Shown here piece by piece: positions 1 to 7,755 of a DNA stretch of 37,337 nucleotides. The notes under the pieces are model-generated. The model did no database searches, was not told the origin of the DNA, and worked only from the letters and a program-made list of their open reading frames with translations. Location of the stretch: assembly GCA_025612375.1 (NCBI GenBank), contig JAAXKN010000041.1, forward strand, positions 1 to 37,337, in the 5' to 3' direction. The position numbers and the translations under genes were made by a program. The number at the start of each line of letters is the position of its first letter. Position 1 is the stretch's first letter. Source of the stretch: Ignavibacteria bacterium. Its GTDB lineage: Bacteria > Bacteroidota > Ignavibacteria > Ignavibacteriales > SURF-24.

Positions 1-77
1 GGCTATTCAGGTCGGGGGCTATTCAGGTCGGGGGCTATTCAGGTCGGGGGCTATTCAGGTCGGGGGCTATTCAGGTC
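1..77. repeat. 16-bp tandem repeat array (left of IS)
   Basis: Four perfect copies of the 16-bp unit GGCTATTCAGGTCGGG (1-16, 17-32, 33-48, 49-64) are followed by a partial fifth copy that stops where the insertion sequence begins. The array starts at the window edge, so its true length is unknown. The period is not a multiple of three and no reading frame uses it. Related but decayed 15-bp units continue on the other side of the insertion sequence. The perfect identity of the left copies suggests recent expansion or an assembly collapse at a contig end. Confidence 0.9.
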
Positions 78-1569
78 CTACGGTGACCCTAGTTTTTGTA
101 GATGAAATAGTGCCCTGAAATCATATATTGAAATAAAGGTATGATAAGGGGGCTTGACATGGAACATCAGTATTACAGGGACAGGCGTATAGGTGAGCAT
201 TTTGATCTATTGCTGGATAGAATAAAGGAAAATGAAAGCATCAGCATCAGGAAGATCAGTAAAAGTAGGAGTGAGCAGAGGCAGTTCTACAGGCTTTTGG
301 CAAGCCCTAAGTTTACAGAAGATAAAATAGTAAGGCAGTTCTCGGATGAATGCAAAGAAAGAGTAACTGAGGGCAGCCATATACTGGCCATTCATGATAC
401 GTCGGTAATGTGCTACCGGCAGTATTCAGGAAGAATAAAAGCTCAGACGGGCTTAGGACCCACAGGAAACATGAGCATAGGGTTTTACCTGCACCCCGTC
501 CTTGCCATAAGAGCAGAAGATGAAAACCTTCTTGGGTTTTCTTACATATACAGGTGGATAAAGACAGGTACGGATGATGAAAGAAAGACGAAGAGGAAGA
601 AAAGAGCCCAGAGGGACATAGAGGATAAAGAGACATACAAGTGGATCCTCTCGGCAGAAAGAAGCAAGAGTGTGTTCTCCAGGGCCTCCATGGTGACATT
701 TATAGCAGACCGTGAGAGTGAGTTTTATGAATACTGGGCCACTGTGCCGGATGAAAAGACTCACGTAATAAGTCGTTCAAATCATGACAGGTGGATAGAA
801 GAATCCGACGAAGGACTCTTTGGCTATCTCTCCGGGCAAAGCCTTAGTGGTGAATATACTATTACCGTTAATGACCTGATATATCATCAGGAGGTTAAAA
901 GGCAGGCAAGAATAGAGCTGAGATTTGCAGAGGTAACCATAATAAGGCCCAACATTGCAGCTTTATACAGAAGAGGCTATCCGGACAAAATAAAGCTCCG
1001 GGCAATAGAGGCAAGGGAGACTGATGACTCAGTGCCTGAGGCAGGCCACAGGGTCCTCTGGAGGATTATGACAACACACAGTATTGAAGATTTCTCTAAG
1101 GCCATGCAGATAGTAGAATGGTATACGAAAAGATGGTACATTGAACAGTTATTCCGCACATTAAAGAAAAAGGGGTTCGACTGTGAGGACAGCCTGCTCG
1201 GGACAGGAGAAGCTTTGAGGAAACTTGCACTCTCGGCACTCGATTCGGCAATGAAGGTAATGCTTCTCATCCTGGCCCGAGGTGGCAAGAGTCAGCAGAA
1301 GGCAGAGAATACATTCGATAAAGATGAACTTGATTGTCTTGAAGTCCTGAACAAAGAATATGAAGGACATATAGAAAGCCAGAAGAATCCCTACATAAAG
1401 CGCACAATCCCATGGGTCTCCTGGATCATAGGAAGAATGGGAGGCTGGAAGGGTACAAAATCAGAAAGACCGGCTGGCCCTATTACCATGTATACCGGTC
1501 TTGATAAGTTTAATAAAATTATGATCGGATGGAGATTAAAAAATCTCCAGAAACTGGGGTCACCGTAGG
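77..1569 (+). mobile_element. IS4-family (Tn5/IS50-like) insertion sequence
   Basis: A single transposase gene is bounded by inverted repeats: left end CCTACGGTGACCCTAG (77-92), right end CTGGGGTCACCGTAGG (1554-1569). They match over the outer 13 bp, which read CCTACGGTGACCC. The element is about 1.49 kb, a usual size for the family. The same 13 bases, GGCTATTCAGGTC, flank both sides (65-77 and 1569-1581, each sharing one terminal base with the IS). This could be the target duplication, since IS4 members often make 9-13 bp, but the target is itself a tandem repeat carrying that sequence, so the duplication cannot be proved. Intact ORF and ends suggest recent activity. Confidence 0.85.
159..1568 (+). 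CDS. IS4-family transposase, Tn5-like DDE enzyme
   Basis: This is a 469-residue cut-and-paste transposase. The catalytic triad is visible: Asp in IHDTS (about residue 80), Asp in IADRES (about 184) and Glu in WYIEQ (about 329). The Glu lies in the IS4 signature Y-(2)-R-(3)-E-(6)-K, seen as Y322, R325, E329, K336. Spacing and total length are close to Tn5 transposase (476 residues; D97, D188, E326). The DRES and EYW residues after the second Asp also resemble Tn5. The ATG at 159 is chosen because AAGGGGG lies six bases before it; an in-frame ATG at 141 has its purine run too close. The TAG stop (1566-1568) lies inside the right inverted repeat. No frameshift or internal stop was seen, so it is probably functional. 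Confidence 0.92.
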   Translation: MEHQYYRDRRIGEHFDLLLDRIKENESISIRKISKSRSEQRQFYRLLASPKFTEDKIVRQFSDECKERVTEGSHILAIHDTSVMCYRQYSGRIKAQTGLGPTGNMSIGFYLHPVLAIRAEDENLLGFSYIYRWIKTGTDDERKTKRKKRAQRDIEDKETYKWILSAERSKSVFSRASMVTFIADRESEFYEYWATVPDEKTHVISRSNHDRWIEESDEGLFGYLSGQSLSGEYTITVNDLIYHQEVKRQARIELRFAEVTIIRPNIAALYRRGYPDKIKLRAIEARETDDSVPEAGHRVLWRIMTTHSIEDFSKAMQIVEWYTKRWYIEQLFRTLKKKGFDCEDSLLGTGEALRKLALSALDSAMKVMLLILARGGKSQQKAENTFDKDELDCLEVLNKEYEGHIESQKNPYIKRTIPWVSWIIGRMGGWKGTKSERPAGPITMYTGLDKFNKIMIGWRLKNLQKLGSP

Positions 1570-1625
1570 GCTATTCAGGTCGGGGCTAGTCAGGCCGGGG
1601 CTAGTCAGGCAGTGGCAATTCAGGG
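1570..1625. repeat. Degenerate 15-bp tandem repeats (right of IS)
   Basis: Three 15-bp units follow the insertion sequence: CTATTCAGGTCGGGG (1571-1585), CTAGTCAGGCCGGGG (1586-1600) and CTAGTCAGGCAGTGG (1601-1615), then a partial CAATTCAGGG. They are clearly related to the 16-bp units at 1-77 but differ in period by one G and diverge progressively away from the IS. This looks like the decayed edge of the same array. Confidence 0.8.
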
Positions 1626-1627
1626 AT

Positions 1628-1677
1628 AAAAAAAAATGCCGCCTGTAAATAATTACGGGCGGCATTTTTATTTTTTA
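1628..1677 (-). terminator. Intrinsic terminator of exbB-exbD
   Basis: A GC-rich stem (ATGCCGCC paired with GGCGGCAT) has a long inner extension around ATAATTA. On the minus strand it is followed by a run of nine T, and it sits just after the exbD stop. A T-rich tract also follows on the plus strand, so it may work in both directions and insulate the IS side. Confidence 0.85.
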
Positions 1678-1685
1678 GGATAATT

Positions 1686-2093
1686 TTATTCTTCTTTTTT
1701 AGATGTGGCTATAAGGAACTTGGTTGCTCCCGCCCTTTTCAAGACGTCCATTACCTGAACGAAATATCCGTGGAGTGAATTTTTATCGGCCTTAATTACA
1801 ACCTCTTTATTGCTCATATTGAGAAATGAGGTTTCGGCCGCAATCTTAAGCTCTCCCAAGGAGACCATCTTGTTGTTGAAGTAGATCTCGTTCCTGTCGT
1901 TTAAGTAAACCTCCATGCTTTTTTCGCCCGTGGATTCACTTGTTACGGCATCAGGAAGCTTCACCTTTAAGGCGCCTGTTACAAGGAAGGGGCTCGTGAT
2001 CATAAATATGAGCAGGAGTACCAGAACGACGTCTGTAAAAGGAGTTATATTAATTTCATTAAATTCTTTTTCATCTATCTTGTAGCGACGCAT
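1686..2093 (-). CDS. exbD: ExbD/TolR-family biopolymer transport protein
   Basis: This is a 135-residue inner-membrane protein with a short cytoplasmic N-terminus, one membrane helix (about residues 19-43) and a periplasmic domain. The family's essential membrane Asp is present as D21 in the segment INITPFTDVV, the proton-carrying residue in ExbD and TolR. With ExbB it should form a proton-driven motor that energises an outer-membrane partner. The start overlaps the end of exbB by 23 bp, implying translational coupling. No tonB, tolA or receptor gene is adjacent, so whether it serves Ton or Tol functions cannot be decided here. Confidence 0.9.
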   Translation of the reverse strand: MRRYKIDEKEFNEINITPFTDVVLVLLLIFMITSPFLVTGALKVKLPDAVTSESTGEKSMEVYLNDRNEIYFNNKMVSLGELKIAAETSFLNMSNKEVVIKADKNSLHGYFVQVMDVLKRAGATKFLIATSKKEE

Positions 2094-2754
2094 TCTTCAC
2101 TTCCCTTTCATTTTTCCTGAGAGCATAAACCAGGTCGTGTACTGCTTCTTCAAAAGTAGGCATGCTGGATTTAATTTTTCTCATGAAGTAGTTATAGAAC
2201 ATGACTGCAGGTACAGCAACCAATAGACCTGCCGCTGTTGATACAAGTGCTTCTGCAATACCTGCCATAACGTTCAGGTATCCTGAAGCTTCATTTAATG
2301 CCAGAGCCTCAAATGACCTGATGATACCGATTACGGTACCGAACAGACCGATAAAAGGAGAAATACTGCCGAGCGTTGCGAGTATGCCCAGGCCTTTTTC
2401 AGCCTTAATTATTTCCTTATCCAGTTTGGCAAAAGAGCGTTCAAGCAGGATTTCTTCGGGCATAGAGGTATGTTCAAGAATGTACTTATATACCGGAGCC
2501 AGAGGGGTTTTAATGTTAAAGAACAGCCAGTTCCAGCTGTAAGCCTTGCAGTAGAACAGGGCTTCCTTTTTGTCGCCCGCCTGAAGGCTTGCGTTGATCT
2601 TGGCCTTAAAGTCTTCAATAACCTTATCTGTAATTCCCTTTAAGAGGACGGCCTTTTCAATTACGACTTTCAATGATAAAACAGAGCAGAGCACTAATAC
2701 TAATACAGTATAACCACCCTTTGATAAGAGATCCAGCAATGAATTATAAAGCAT
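2071..2754 (-). CDS. exbB: MotA/TolQ/ExbB proton channel family protein
   Basis: This is a 227-residue inner-membrane protein. A first helix lies near residues 13-35, a cytoplasmic loop holds the middle, and two helices occupy about 125-150 and 165-190. The second half carries the typical LATLGSISPFIGLFGTVIGI and EALVSTAAGLLVAVPAV blocks of TolQ/ExbB. These helices surround the ExbD dimer and form the proton path. An AAGGA ribosome site lies about seven bases before the ATG. It is the first gene of a two-gene operon read toward exbD. The name follows family similarity; tolQ is an equally fair label. Confidence 0.88.
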   Translation of the reverse strand: MLYNSLLDLLSKGGYTVLVLVLCSVLSLKVVIEKAVLLKGITDKVIEDFKAKINASLQAGDKKEALFYCKAYSWNWLFFNIKTPLAPVYKYILEHTSMPEEILLERSFAKLDKEIIKAEKGLGILATLGSISPFIGLFGTVIGIIRSFEALALNEASGYLNVMAGIAEALVSTAAGLLVAVPAVMFYNYFMRKIKSSMPTFEEAVHDLVYALRKNEREVKNASLQDR

Positions 2755-3044
2755 TTTGCATCCTTTTTAATTAAACAATAATCAATCTGTAGGGGAATCA
2801 ATTCTGAAGGAGCAGATCAGCCAGGGTATCCCGTATGAATGCGGTAACAATACTCTGGATAACCAGCTGCCCATAGAAATTAAAACATGCACAGAACTAA
2901 AATAAGCATCAGCACAAATATAATAAAATAACTTAATTATTCTGCCCCTTTTAACGAGGCAATTTGGGGAATATTAAGGGCATAATTTCGGTATTATACC
3001 GGAAGAAGGAGATATTGTTCCATTTTGGAGGGAAATATGGGGTA
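2755..3044. other. Intergenic region upstream of exbB
   Basis: No convincing gene was found. On the minus strand the motif TATATTTG (plus 2915-2922) matches the -7 element of Bacteroidota promoters (TAnnTTTG) about 160 bases before exbB, but no TTTG lies at the expected upstream distance, so the promoter call is weak. The rest is AT-rich with scattered A tracts. Confidence 0.35.
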
Positions 3045-3078
3045 ACAAAAAACCCTCATTTTCAGAGGGTTCTTTGTT
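3045..3078 (-). terminator. Intrinsic terminator of the TPR gene
   Basis: The stem AACCCTC/GAGGGTT (3051-3071, loop ATTTTCA) is followed on the minus strand by a T run. It lies just after the stop of the TPR-protein gene, matching termination of that transcript. Confidence 0.8.
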
Positions 3079-3103
3079 AATGTTCAGTAGAAAGCCTTAT
3101 ATT

Positions 3104-4276
3104 TTACTTTTTAGCCGGGGCCTGACCTTTTTCAGCGTTAATACGGGTAATATAAGACTGGCTGGCCTTTTTGTATGTTGCGTCCTGTGAGGCAGCCTTA
3201 AAGCTGTCAAGAGCCTTTGCCTTTTCGCCCTTTTCGTAGTTAACAACGCCTGTATAGAAAGATATTGCTCCGGCGGTAACAGTCTTTTTATTCTTGTCGG
3301 CATTCTGAAGAGCTGTCAGTGCATCATTGTACTGTTTCCTATCGATATATGCTTTTGCAAGGCCGAGGTAAGCCTGATCGGAATTTGTGGCATCGGCAGC
3401 TTTTTTGAATGTTTCAATTGCCTTGTCGTACTTCCTGTCTTTTATATACTGGTTGCCGAGTACGAGGTAAGTTCTTGTAATACCTTCCTGAATACCGGTT
3501 TTAAGATTTTCGTTGTTAGTAACAGTAAGAGCCTTTTCATAATTCTTAAGGGCGCCTTCATAATCCTTTTTTGATGTCATGATTCCGCCGAGTGCAATGT
3601 AGGCCGGGGCTAATGAATCGTTTACAGCCAATGCCTGGTTGAAGGCTTTAATTGCATCGTCGTTTTTATCCTGTCTCGACAGGGCTATACCCTTCTGATA
3701 GTAGCTTTTGTAGTCTTTAGGATCGATTGCGAGAGCCTGGTCGTAGCTTTTAACAGCTTCATCGAACTTATTTGCCTTCTGGAGTTCATTTCCCTTGTTA
3801 TAGAATTCAATTGCCTGGTTCTGCTGCGCAAAGGCAATTCCAGATTCGGCATCGGACTTCATTTTTGGGGTGCTGGTCGTGGCGGCAACTTTTTTGTAGT
3901 AATAAATTGCCTCGTCGTAGTTCTTAAGGGCCAGGTCCGCATTTGCCAGGGCATAAAGTGACTGTTCGTATGTACTGTCAATAGCGATACTGGAAAGGAA
4001 ATTAGTTCTGGCATCCTGGAGGTTACCGGATTTCAATAAAGCCTGACCTTTCAGGAAGTATGTACGATAGTCCTTGGCAACCTGAAGGCTGGAGTCCAGG
4101 CTGGTAATTGCCTCCGGGTAATTGCCGGCTTTCATATTCTCAACCGCTTTGTTGTAGTACTTTGCCGCCTGAGGATCCATGCTCTGCTGTCCTGCTTTTG
4201 TTGTATCCTGCTGTGCATAGGCGGAAATTGAGAAAATGAATAGGATATTTAAAACGAATAGAACTTTCTTCATCAT
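3104..4276 (-). CDS. Secreted tetratricopeptide repeat protein
   Basis: This 390-residue protein has a signal peptide (basic start, hydrophobic core, cleavage after AYA near residue 22) and then about eight TPR units. Repeated hallmarks include AVENMKAGNYPEAI, YNKGNELQKANKFDEAV, YQKGIALSRQDKNDDAI and YLGLAKAYIDRKQYNDAL. The C-terminus is lysine-rich. TPR arrays bind partner proteins; this one should act in the periplasm, and its partner is not evident. Two ATG codons are adjacent (4276 and 4273); the second is better spaced from the AAGG site. No enzymatic domain is visible. It stands alone, with its own terminator and more than 500 bases of upstream spacer. Confidence 0.85.
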   Translation of the reverse strand: MMKKVLFVLNILFIFSISAYAQQDTTKAGQQSMDPQAAKYYNKAVENMKAGNYPEAITSLDSSLQVAKDYRTYFLKGQALLKSGNLQDARTNFLSSIAIDSTYEQSLYALANADLALKNYDEAIYYYKKVAATTSTPKMKSDAESGIAFAQQNQAIEFYNKGNELQKANKFDEAVKSYDQALAIDPKDYKSYYQKGIALSRQDKNDDAIKAFNQALAVNDSLAPAYIALGGIMTSKKDYEGALKNYEKALTVTNNENLKTGIQEGITRTYLVLGNQYIKDRKYDKAIETFKKAADATNSDQAYLGLAKAYIDRKQYNDALTALQNADKNKKTVTAGAISFYTGVVNYEKGEKAKALDSFKAASQDATYKKASQSYITRINAEKGQAPAKK

Positions 4277-4517
4277 AGCCTTCTCTTTTTTATTGGTTAA
4301 TGGTTAATTAATGCGGAAAGCAGATAAACCCTCACGCTAATTATTAGTGATTAAAAAAAGTACAAAATCAAAAAAAAGCATTTGGTATCAGCAAGATAAA
4401 TTCCGGAAACAGAAAAATCAATAATAAATTGAATCTTCAAAAATGAGCCGGCTGAAGTCCTGGAAAAGATATATTTCAGCCTTAAAAAGAGTTCTTGCGG
4501 AGAGGACACTTACCCGA

Positions 4518-4706
4518 TTATAAACCGTACTCAGTTTCCTGCAGCTGTGTCTTTACATGGCGGCAATTACTAACCCCGGGCAGCAATAAAAGTGCTGCAT
4601 AAACATCTTTTCTACATGTGGGGCATCCCTCCGGAAAAATGAAACTAAAACTACCCCGAAAAGCGATTTGGAAAAATAATTCTTGCTTACAAAACCAAAA
4701 TAACAT
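4518..4706 (-). pseudogene. Possible heavy-metal-associated (HMA) domain remnant
   Basis: This 62-codon frame contains GCPTCRKDVYAALLLLPGV, which follows the HMA metal-binding pattern CxxC-xxx-V-xx-AL-xx-LPGV of copper chaperones and P-type ATPase N-domains. The preceding FSFIFPE could be the first strand. The frame stops soon after, too early for a full 65-70-residue HMA fold in phase, and no ribosome site precedes the ATG. It may be a decayed copper-chaperone gene, a very short real protein or a chance match; no metal genes are nearby. Confidence 0.25.
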
Positions 4707-4814
4707 TTTACAGGAGCGAAATCAATAGTTTCAGCCCAGTTTACTTAGCATAAAAGCAGCAAGGGAACAGGTAATAATCTATTATTTAACATAATCCATA
4801 CTTATAAAAGGCAA

Positions 4815-4845
4815 AAAAAAAGCGGCCTTTAGGCCGCTTTTAGAA
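4815..4845 (-). terminator. Intrinsic terminator of the M13 peptidase gene
   Basis: The stem AAAGCGGCC/GGCCGCTTT with loop TTTA is followed on the minus strand by a long T run. It sits 16 bases beyond the peptidase stop codon. Confidence 0.9.
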
Positions 4846-4860
4846 AAACAATAGTTAAGC

Positions 4861-6921
4861 TTACCAGATTTTCACCCTTACATTTTCAGGCCTGTACATC
4901 GGATCGCCCGGTTTAACCTTAAATGCTTCCAGGAATTCAGGGATGTTGCTTAAAGGTCCGATAACCCTGTACTGCCCCGGTGAGTGGGGATCTGTTTTAA
5001 TGCGGTTCATTAAAGACTCCCTGCGTATTGAATTTTTCCAGACCTGTGCATAGGAAAGGAAGAAGCGCTGGGTGGGTGTAAAGCCGCCAATTGACTTACC
5101 GATCTTAAATTCACTGGTTTTCTTGAAAGCAGTAAAGGCCACATTAAGTCCGCCAAGGTCCGCAATATTTTCGCCCTGCGTGAGGGCGCCGTTAATGTGC
5201 ATGGAATCTACAGGGAAATAGCTATTGAATTGGTCTACGATAAGCTTTGCCCTGTCGTTAAATTTAGTCCCGTCTTCTTTTGTCCACCATTCCTTAATAT
5301 TGCCCTGGGCGTCAAACTGGCGACCTTCGTCATCAAAGCCGTGAGTTACTTCGTGTCCTATTACAACACCCATAGCGCCGTAGTTTACAGCGTCATCGGC
5401 ATTGACGTCGTAGAACGGGGGCTGGAGGATTGCAGCCGGAAATACGATCTCATTCATAAGAGGGTTATAGTAGGCGTTGACGGTCTGAGGCGTCATTTCC
5501 CACTCGGTTCTATCGACCGGTTTACCGATCTTTGCAAGCTGCCTTTGCAGTTCAAATTGTGAGGCGCGGATGACATTTTTAAGGTAAGAATCCCTCTTTA
5601 TTTCGAGATTTGAATAATCCTTCCATTTATCAGGGTATCCGATCTTAACGCTGAATGCGGCAAGTTTTTTCAATGCCTGCTCTTTTGTCTCACTGCTCAT
5701 CCAGTCCACATTCTTAATTCTTTCGCCCATGGCATCCAGGAGTGTGCGGACGATCTTTGTTGCGCGCTCTTTTGCCTTTGGTGAGAAGGTTTCCTTAACA
5801 TAAAGCTGTCCTAAAGCCTCGCCAAAATAGCCGTCAATTGCCAGCATTACTCTTTTCCACCTTGGCTGCATAGCCTTCAGGCCGTTTAAGAATTTGCCGT
5901 CAAAGTCGAAGCTTTCTTCAACAAAACTGTTATTGAGGTATCCTGCGGCATGGCTTATAAGGTGCCATTTGAGGTAAGTTTTCCAGTCGTTTACAGAATG
6001 TTCCTTTACAATCCGGCTAAGGCCTTTGAAGAATTCAGGCTGCGCCACGTTCATGTCTTCAGGCTTATTCCAGCCCAGTGTCTTAAAATAAAGGCTCCAG
6101 TTAATTTCGGGGGACATATCGATGAGTCCTGTAACTGAAACTTTATTGTATGTTTTATTCGGGTCTCTCATTTCGACCCTGTCCATTGAAACCCTGGCAA
6201 GCTCAGTTTCAATATTCATTACAGCTTCGGCTGCCTTTTTGGCATCTTCCTGGCTGTAGCCTAAAAGGGAGAACATCTTCTGAATATGTTCCGGGTATTT
6301 AGCCCTTATTTCCTTAGAGCGGCTGTCGTCCTTGAGGTAATAGTCGCGGTCGGGGAGCCCCAGTCCCGACTGTCCCAGCTGTGCGATAACCATGCTGCTG
6401 TTCTTGGCGTCAGCGCCGGCATAGAAATCGAACAGGGCAGAAACGCCGTAGGAGTGGAGTTTTGCAATTTCCTCATTGAGGCCTTTGAGGTCACTTACGG
6501 CATCAATTTCCCTCAGGTAAGGCTGAAGGGCTTCAGTTCCCTCTTTTTCAATTTTTACGGTATCCATACCTGCGCTGTAGAAGTCCCCTATTTTCTGTTT
6601 CAGGGATCCCTGAGGAGCCTTTTTATCGGCCGCAGAGGATTCGAGGATTTTTTTCAAAATCTTAAAGTTACTTTCGGCCAGCACTTCAAAGCTGCCCCAG
6701 CGGCCGTAGGCATCGGGTATGGGGTTATTTTTTATCCATTCACCCACTGCATACTGGTAAAAATCCACTGCCGGGCTGGTCTTTTTATCTATTGTTGAAA
6801 GATCCAGGCCCTTCGAGCTGGAAGGTTTACTGCCGCTTTCCGCGTGTACGTTTGGTGCACTCATTATCAGTCCTAAAATTAAAAGAGTACCAAGATTCAG
6901 TATTTTTGTTAAATTCCGCAC
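4861..6921 (-). CDS. M13-family (neprilysin/PepO-like) zinc endopeptidase, exported
   Basis: This is a full-length M13 metallopeptidase of 686 residues. The zinc site is HEVTH (about residues 523-527) with the third ligand Glu in ENIADLGG (about 584). The substrate-binding NAYYNP block lies about 35 residues before the zinc motif, and the C-terminus ends with the usual PMYRPENVRVKIW. The N-terminal PAVDFYQYAVGEWIKNNPIP block is also typical. The start is set at GTG (6919-6921) because AAGGAG lies nine bases upstream and the protein then opens with a clean signal peptide cleaved after VHA. A longer frame would need a TTG at 6960 with no ribosome site. It probably degrades peptides in the periplasm or on the surface, and it is monocistronic. 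Confidence 0.92.
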   Translation of the reverse strand: MRNLTKILNLGTLLILGLIMSAPNVHAESGSKPSSSKGLDLSTIDKKTSPAVDFYQYAVGEWIKNNPIPDAYGRWGSFEVLAESNFKILKKILESSAADKKAPQGSLKQKIGDFYSAGMDTVKIEKEGTEALQPYLREIDAVSDLKGLNEEIAKLHSYGVSALFDFYAGADAKNSSMVIAQLGQSGLGLPDRDYYLKDDSRSKEIRAKYPEHIQKMFSLLGYSQEDAKKAAEAVMNIETELARVSMDRVEMRDPNKTYNKVSVTGLIDMSPEINWSLYFKTLGWNKPEDMNVAQPEFFKGLSRIVKEHSVNDWKTYLKWHLISHAAGYLNNSFVEESFDFDGKFLNGLKAMQPRWKRVMLAIDGYFGEALGQLYVKETFSPKAKERATKIVRTLLDAMGERIKNVDWMSSETKEQALKKLAAFSVKIGYPDKWKDYSNLEIKRDSYLKNVIRASQFELQRQLAKIGKPVDRTEWEMTPQTVNAYYNPLMNEIVFPAAILQPPFYDVNADDAVNYGAMGVVIGHEVTHGFDDEGRQFDAQGNIKEWWTKEDGTKFNDRAKLIVDQFNSYFPVDSMHINGALTQGENIADLGGLNVAFTAFKKTSEFKIGKSIGGFTPTQRFFLSYAQVWKNSIRRESLMNRIKTDPHSPGQYRVIGPLSNIPEFLEAFKVKPGDPMYRPENVRVKIW

Positions 6922-7129
6922 CCTTATTGTCTCCTTATGGTTATTAATAGTTCCGGGCAAATATTCTTAGCGGAACAAATTTAATCAATTAGTATTAAAA
7001 GATATACGATCATGTATCCTAAAGACTACAACCGGGGGCAAATAGTTCCCGAAAAGCCCCAAAATCCGCAAAAATTTTCTGGCATAATCCTTGGCTTTTC
7101 TTCTTCCTGTAAACCAAAGGAGCAGTTCG

Positions 7130-7753
7130 ATGCGATATAAGATCTTGTTTTTTTTATTATTTCTGCCTGTACTATCGTTTGCACAGCTGAAGAGCTTCTC
7201 ATTTAAGCTGGGTGTATATACGCCCTATGACCTGAAGACAGGCGTGATGTACGGCATGGATTACGGAATCATTGTCAACGAGCATGTAACGTTCCTCTTA
7301 GGGGCCGATTTATATTATAAAGACATTACAAATGAGAGTTACTTATCAACCAGTGAGAAGCTGGGTGTAAAGATCGGCTCGGGCCAGAGGATGAACGAGT
7401 GGACGGCGTGGCATCTTCCTCTTACAGGTAAAGTAAGGGTTGAATTTCCCCTTCAGGACAGCAAGTTGTTTCCGTATGTTGTTGCAGGTTTAGGTTACGG
7501 AGTAACGCATATTTCATACGGTATGTACAGCAGCTATTCGGAAAAGCCTGATGAAAGCACGCTTACATATTACGGAGGCGTCTGGCAGCTAGGAGGCGGA
7601 ATAATGTATAATCTGAATAAGAATGCGGACCTCATATTCGAAATAATGCAGAATTCGGCAAATTTTGAAAAAGATGAAGGCTACAACTACTTTTCAACGC
7701 TGAACTCCTCGGGAGTAGTTTTCCGTGCAGGAATTCATTTTGTGTTTTTCTAG
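7130..7753 (+). CDS. Outer-membrane beta-barrel domain protein
   Basis: This is a 207-residue exported protein. A signal peptide (MRYKILFF, ending SFA before Q) precedes short alternating hydrophobic strands rich in Gly and Tyr, including KLGVYTPYD, YVVAGLGYGVTH, VWQLGGGIMYN and a final FRAGIHFVFF. A terminal aromatic strand is typical of small barrels assembled by BamA. The ATG at 7130 is preferred over an in-frame ATG at 7091 because AAGGAG lies seven bases before it and the signal peptide then starts the protein. Function is unknown; it resembles the general 'outer membrane beta-barrel' class, not a recognised porin. It ends two bases from a convergent gene. Confidence 0.75.
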   Translation: MRYKILFFLLFLPVLSFAQLKSFSFKLGVYTPYDLKTGVMYGMDYGIIVNEHVTFLLGADLYYKDITNESYLSTSEKLGVKIGSGQRMNEWTAWHLPLTGKVRVEFPLQDSKLFPYVVAGLGYGVTHISYGMYSSYSEKPDESTLTYYGGVWQLGGGIMYNLNKNADLIFEIMQNSANFEKDEGYNYFSTLNSSGVVFRAGIHFVFF

Positions 7754-7755
7754 AG

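Larger units (their letters stand above)
4277..4860. other. Long intergenic region between TPR gene and M13 peptidase
   Basis: About 580 bases hold no well-supported gene. The part next to the TPR gene should carry its promoter, but no clear TAnnTTTG element was seen. The middle holds a short frame with a metal-binding-like motif, listed separately. The end nearest 4860 holds the terminator of the M13 peptidase gene. Confidence 0.5.

Noticed and set aside
1-77. Possible CRISPR array
   Set aside because: The units are contiguous 16-mers with no spacers, and no cas genes are present.
313-764. Open frames on the minus strand inside the transposase
   Set aside because: They are antisense to an intact DDE transposase, have no ribosome sites and show low-complexity Ser/Leu/Phe-rich translations.
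1686-2754. Complete TonB or Tol system
   Set aside because: Only the ExbB/ExbD-type pair is present; no tonB, tolA, tolB or pal gene lies beside it.
6286-6798. 170-codon plus-strand frame
   Set aside because: It is antisense to the M13 peptidase, whose frame shows full family conservation across the region.
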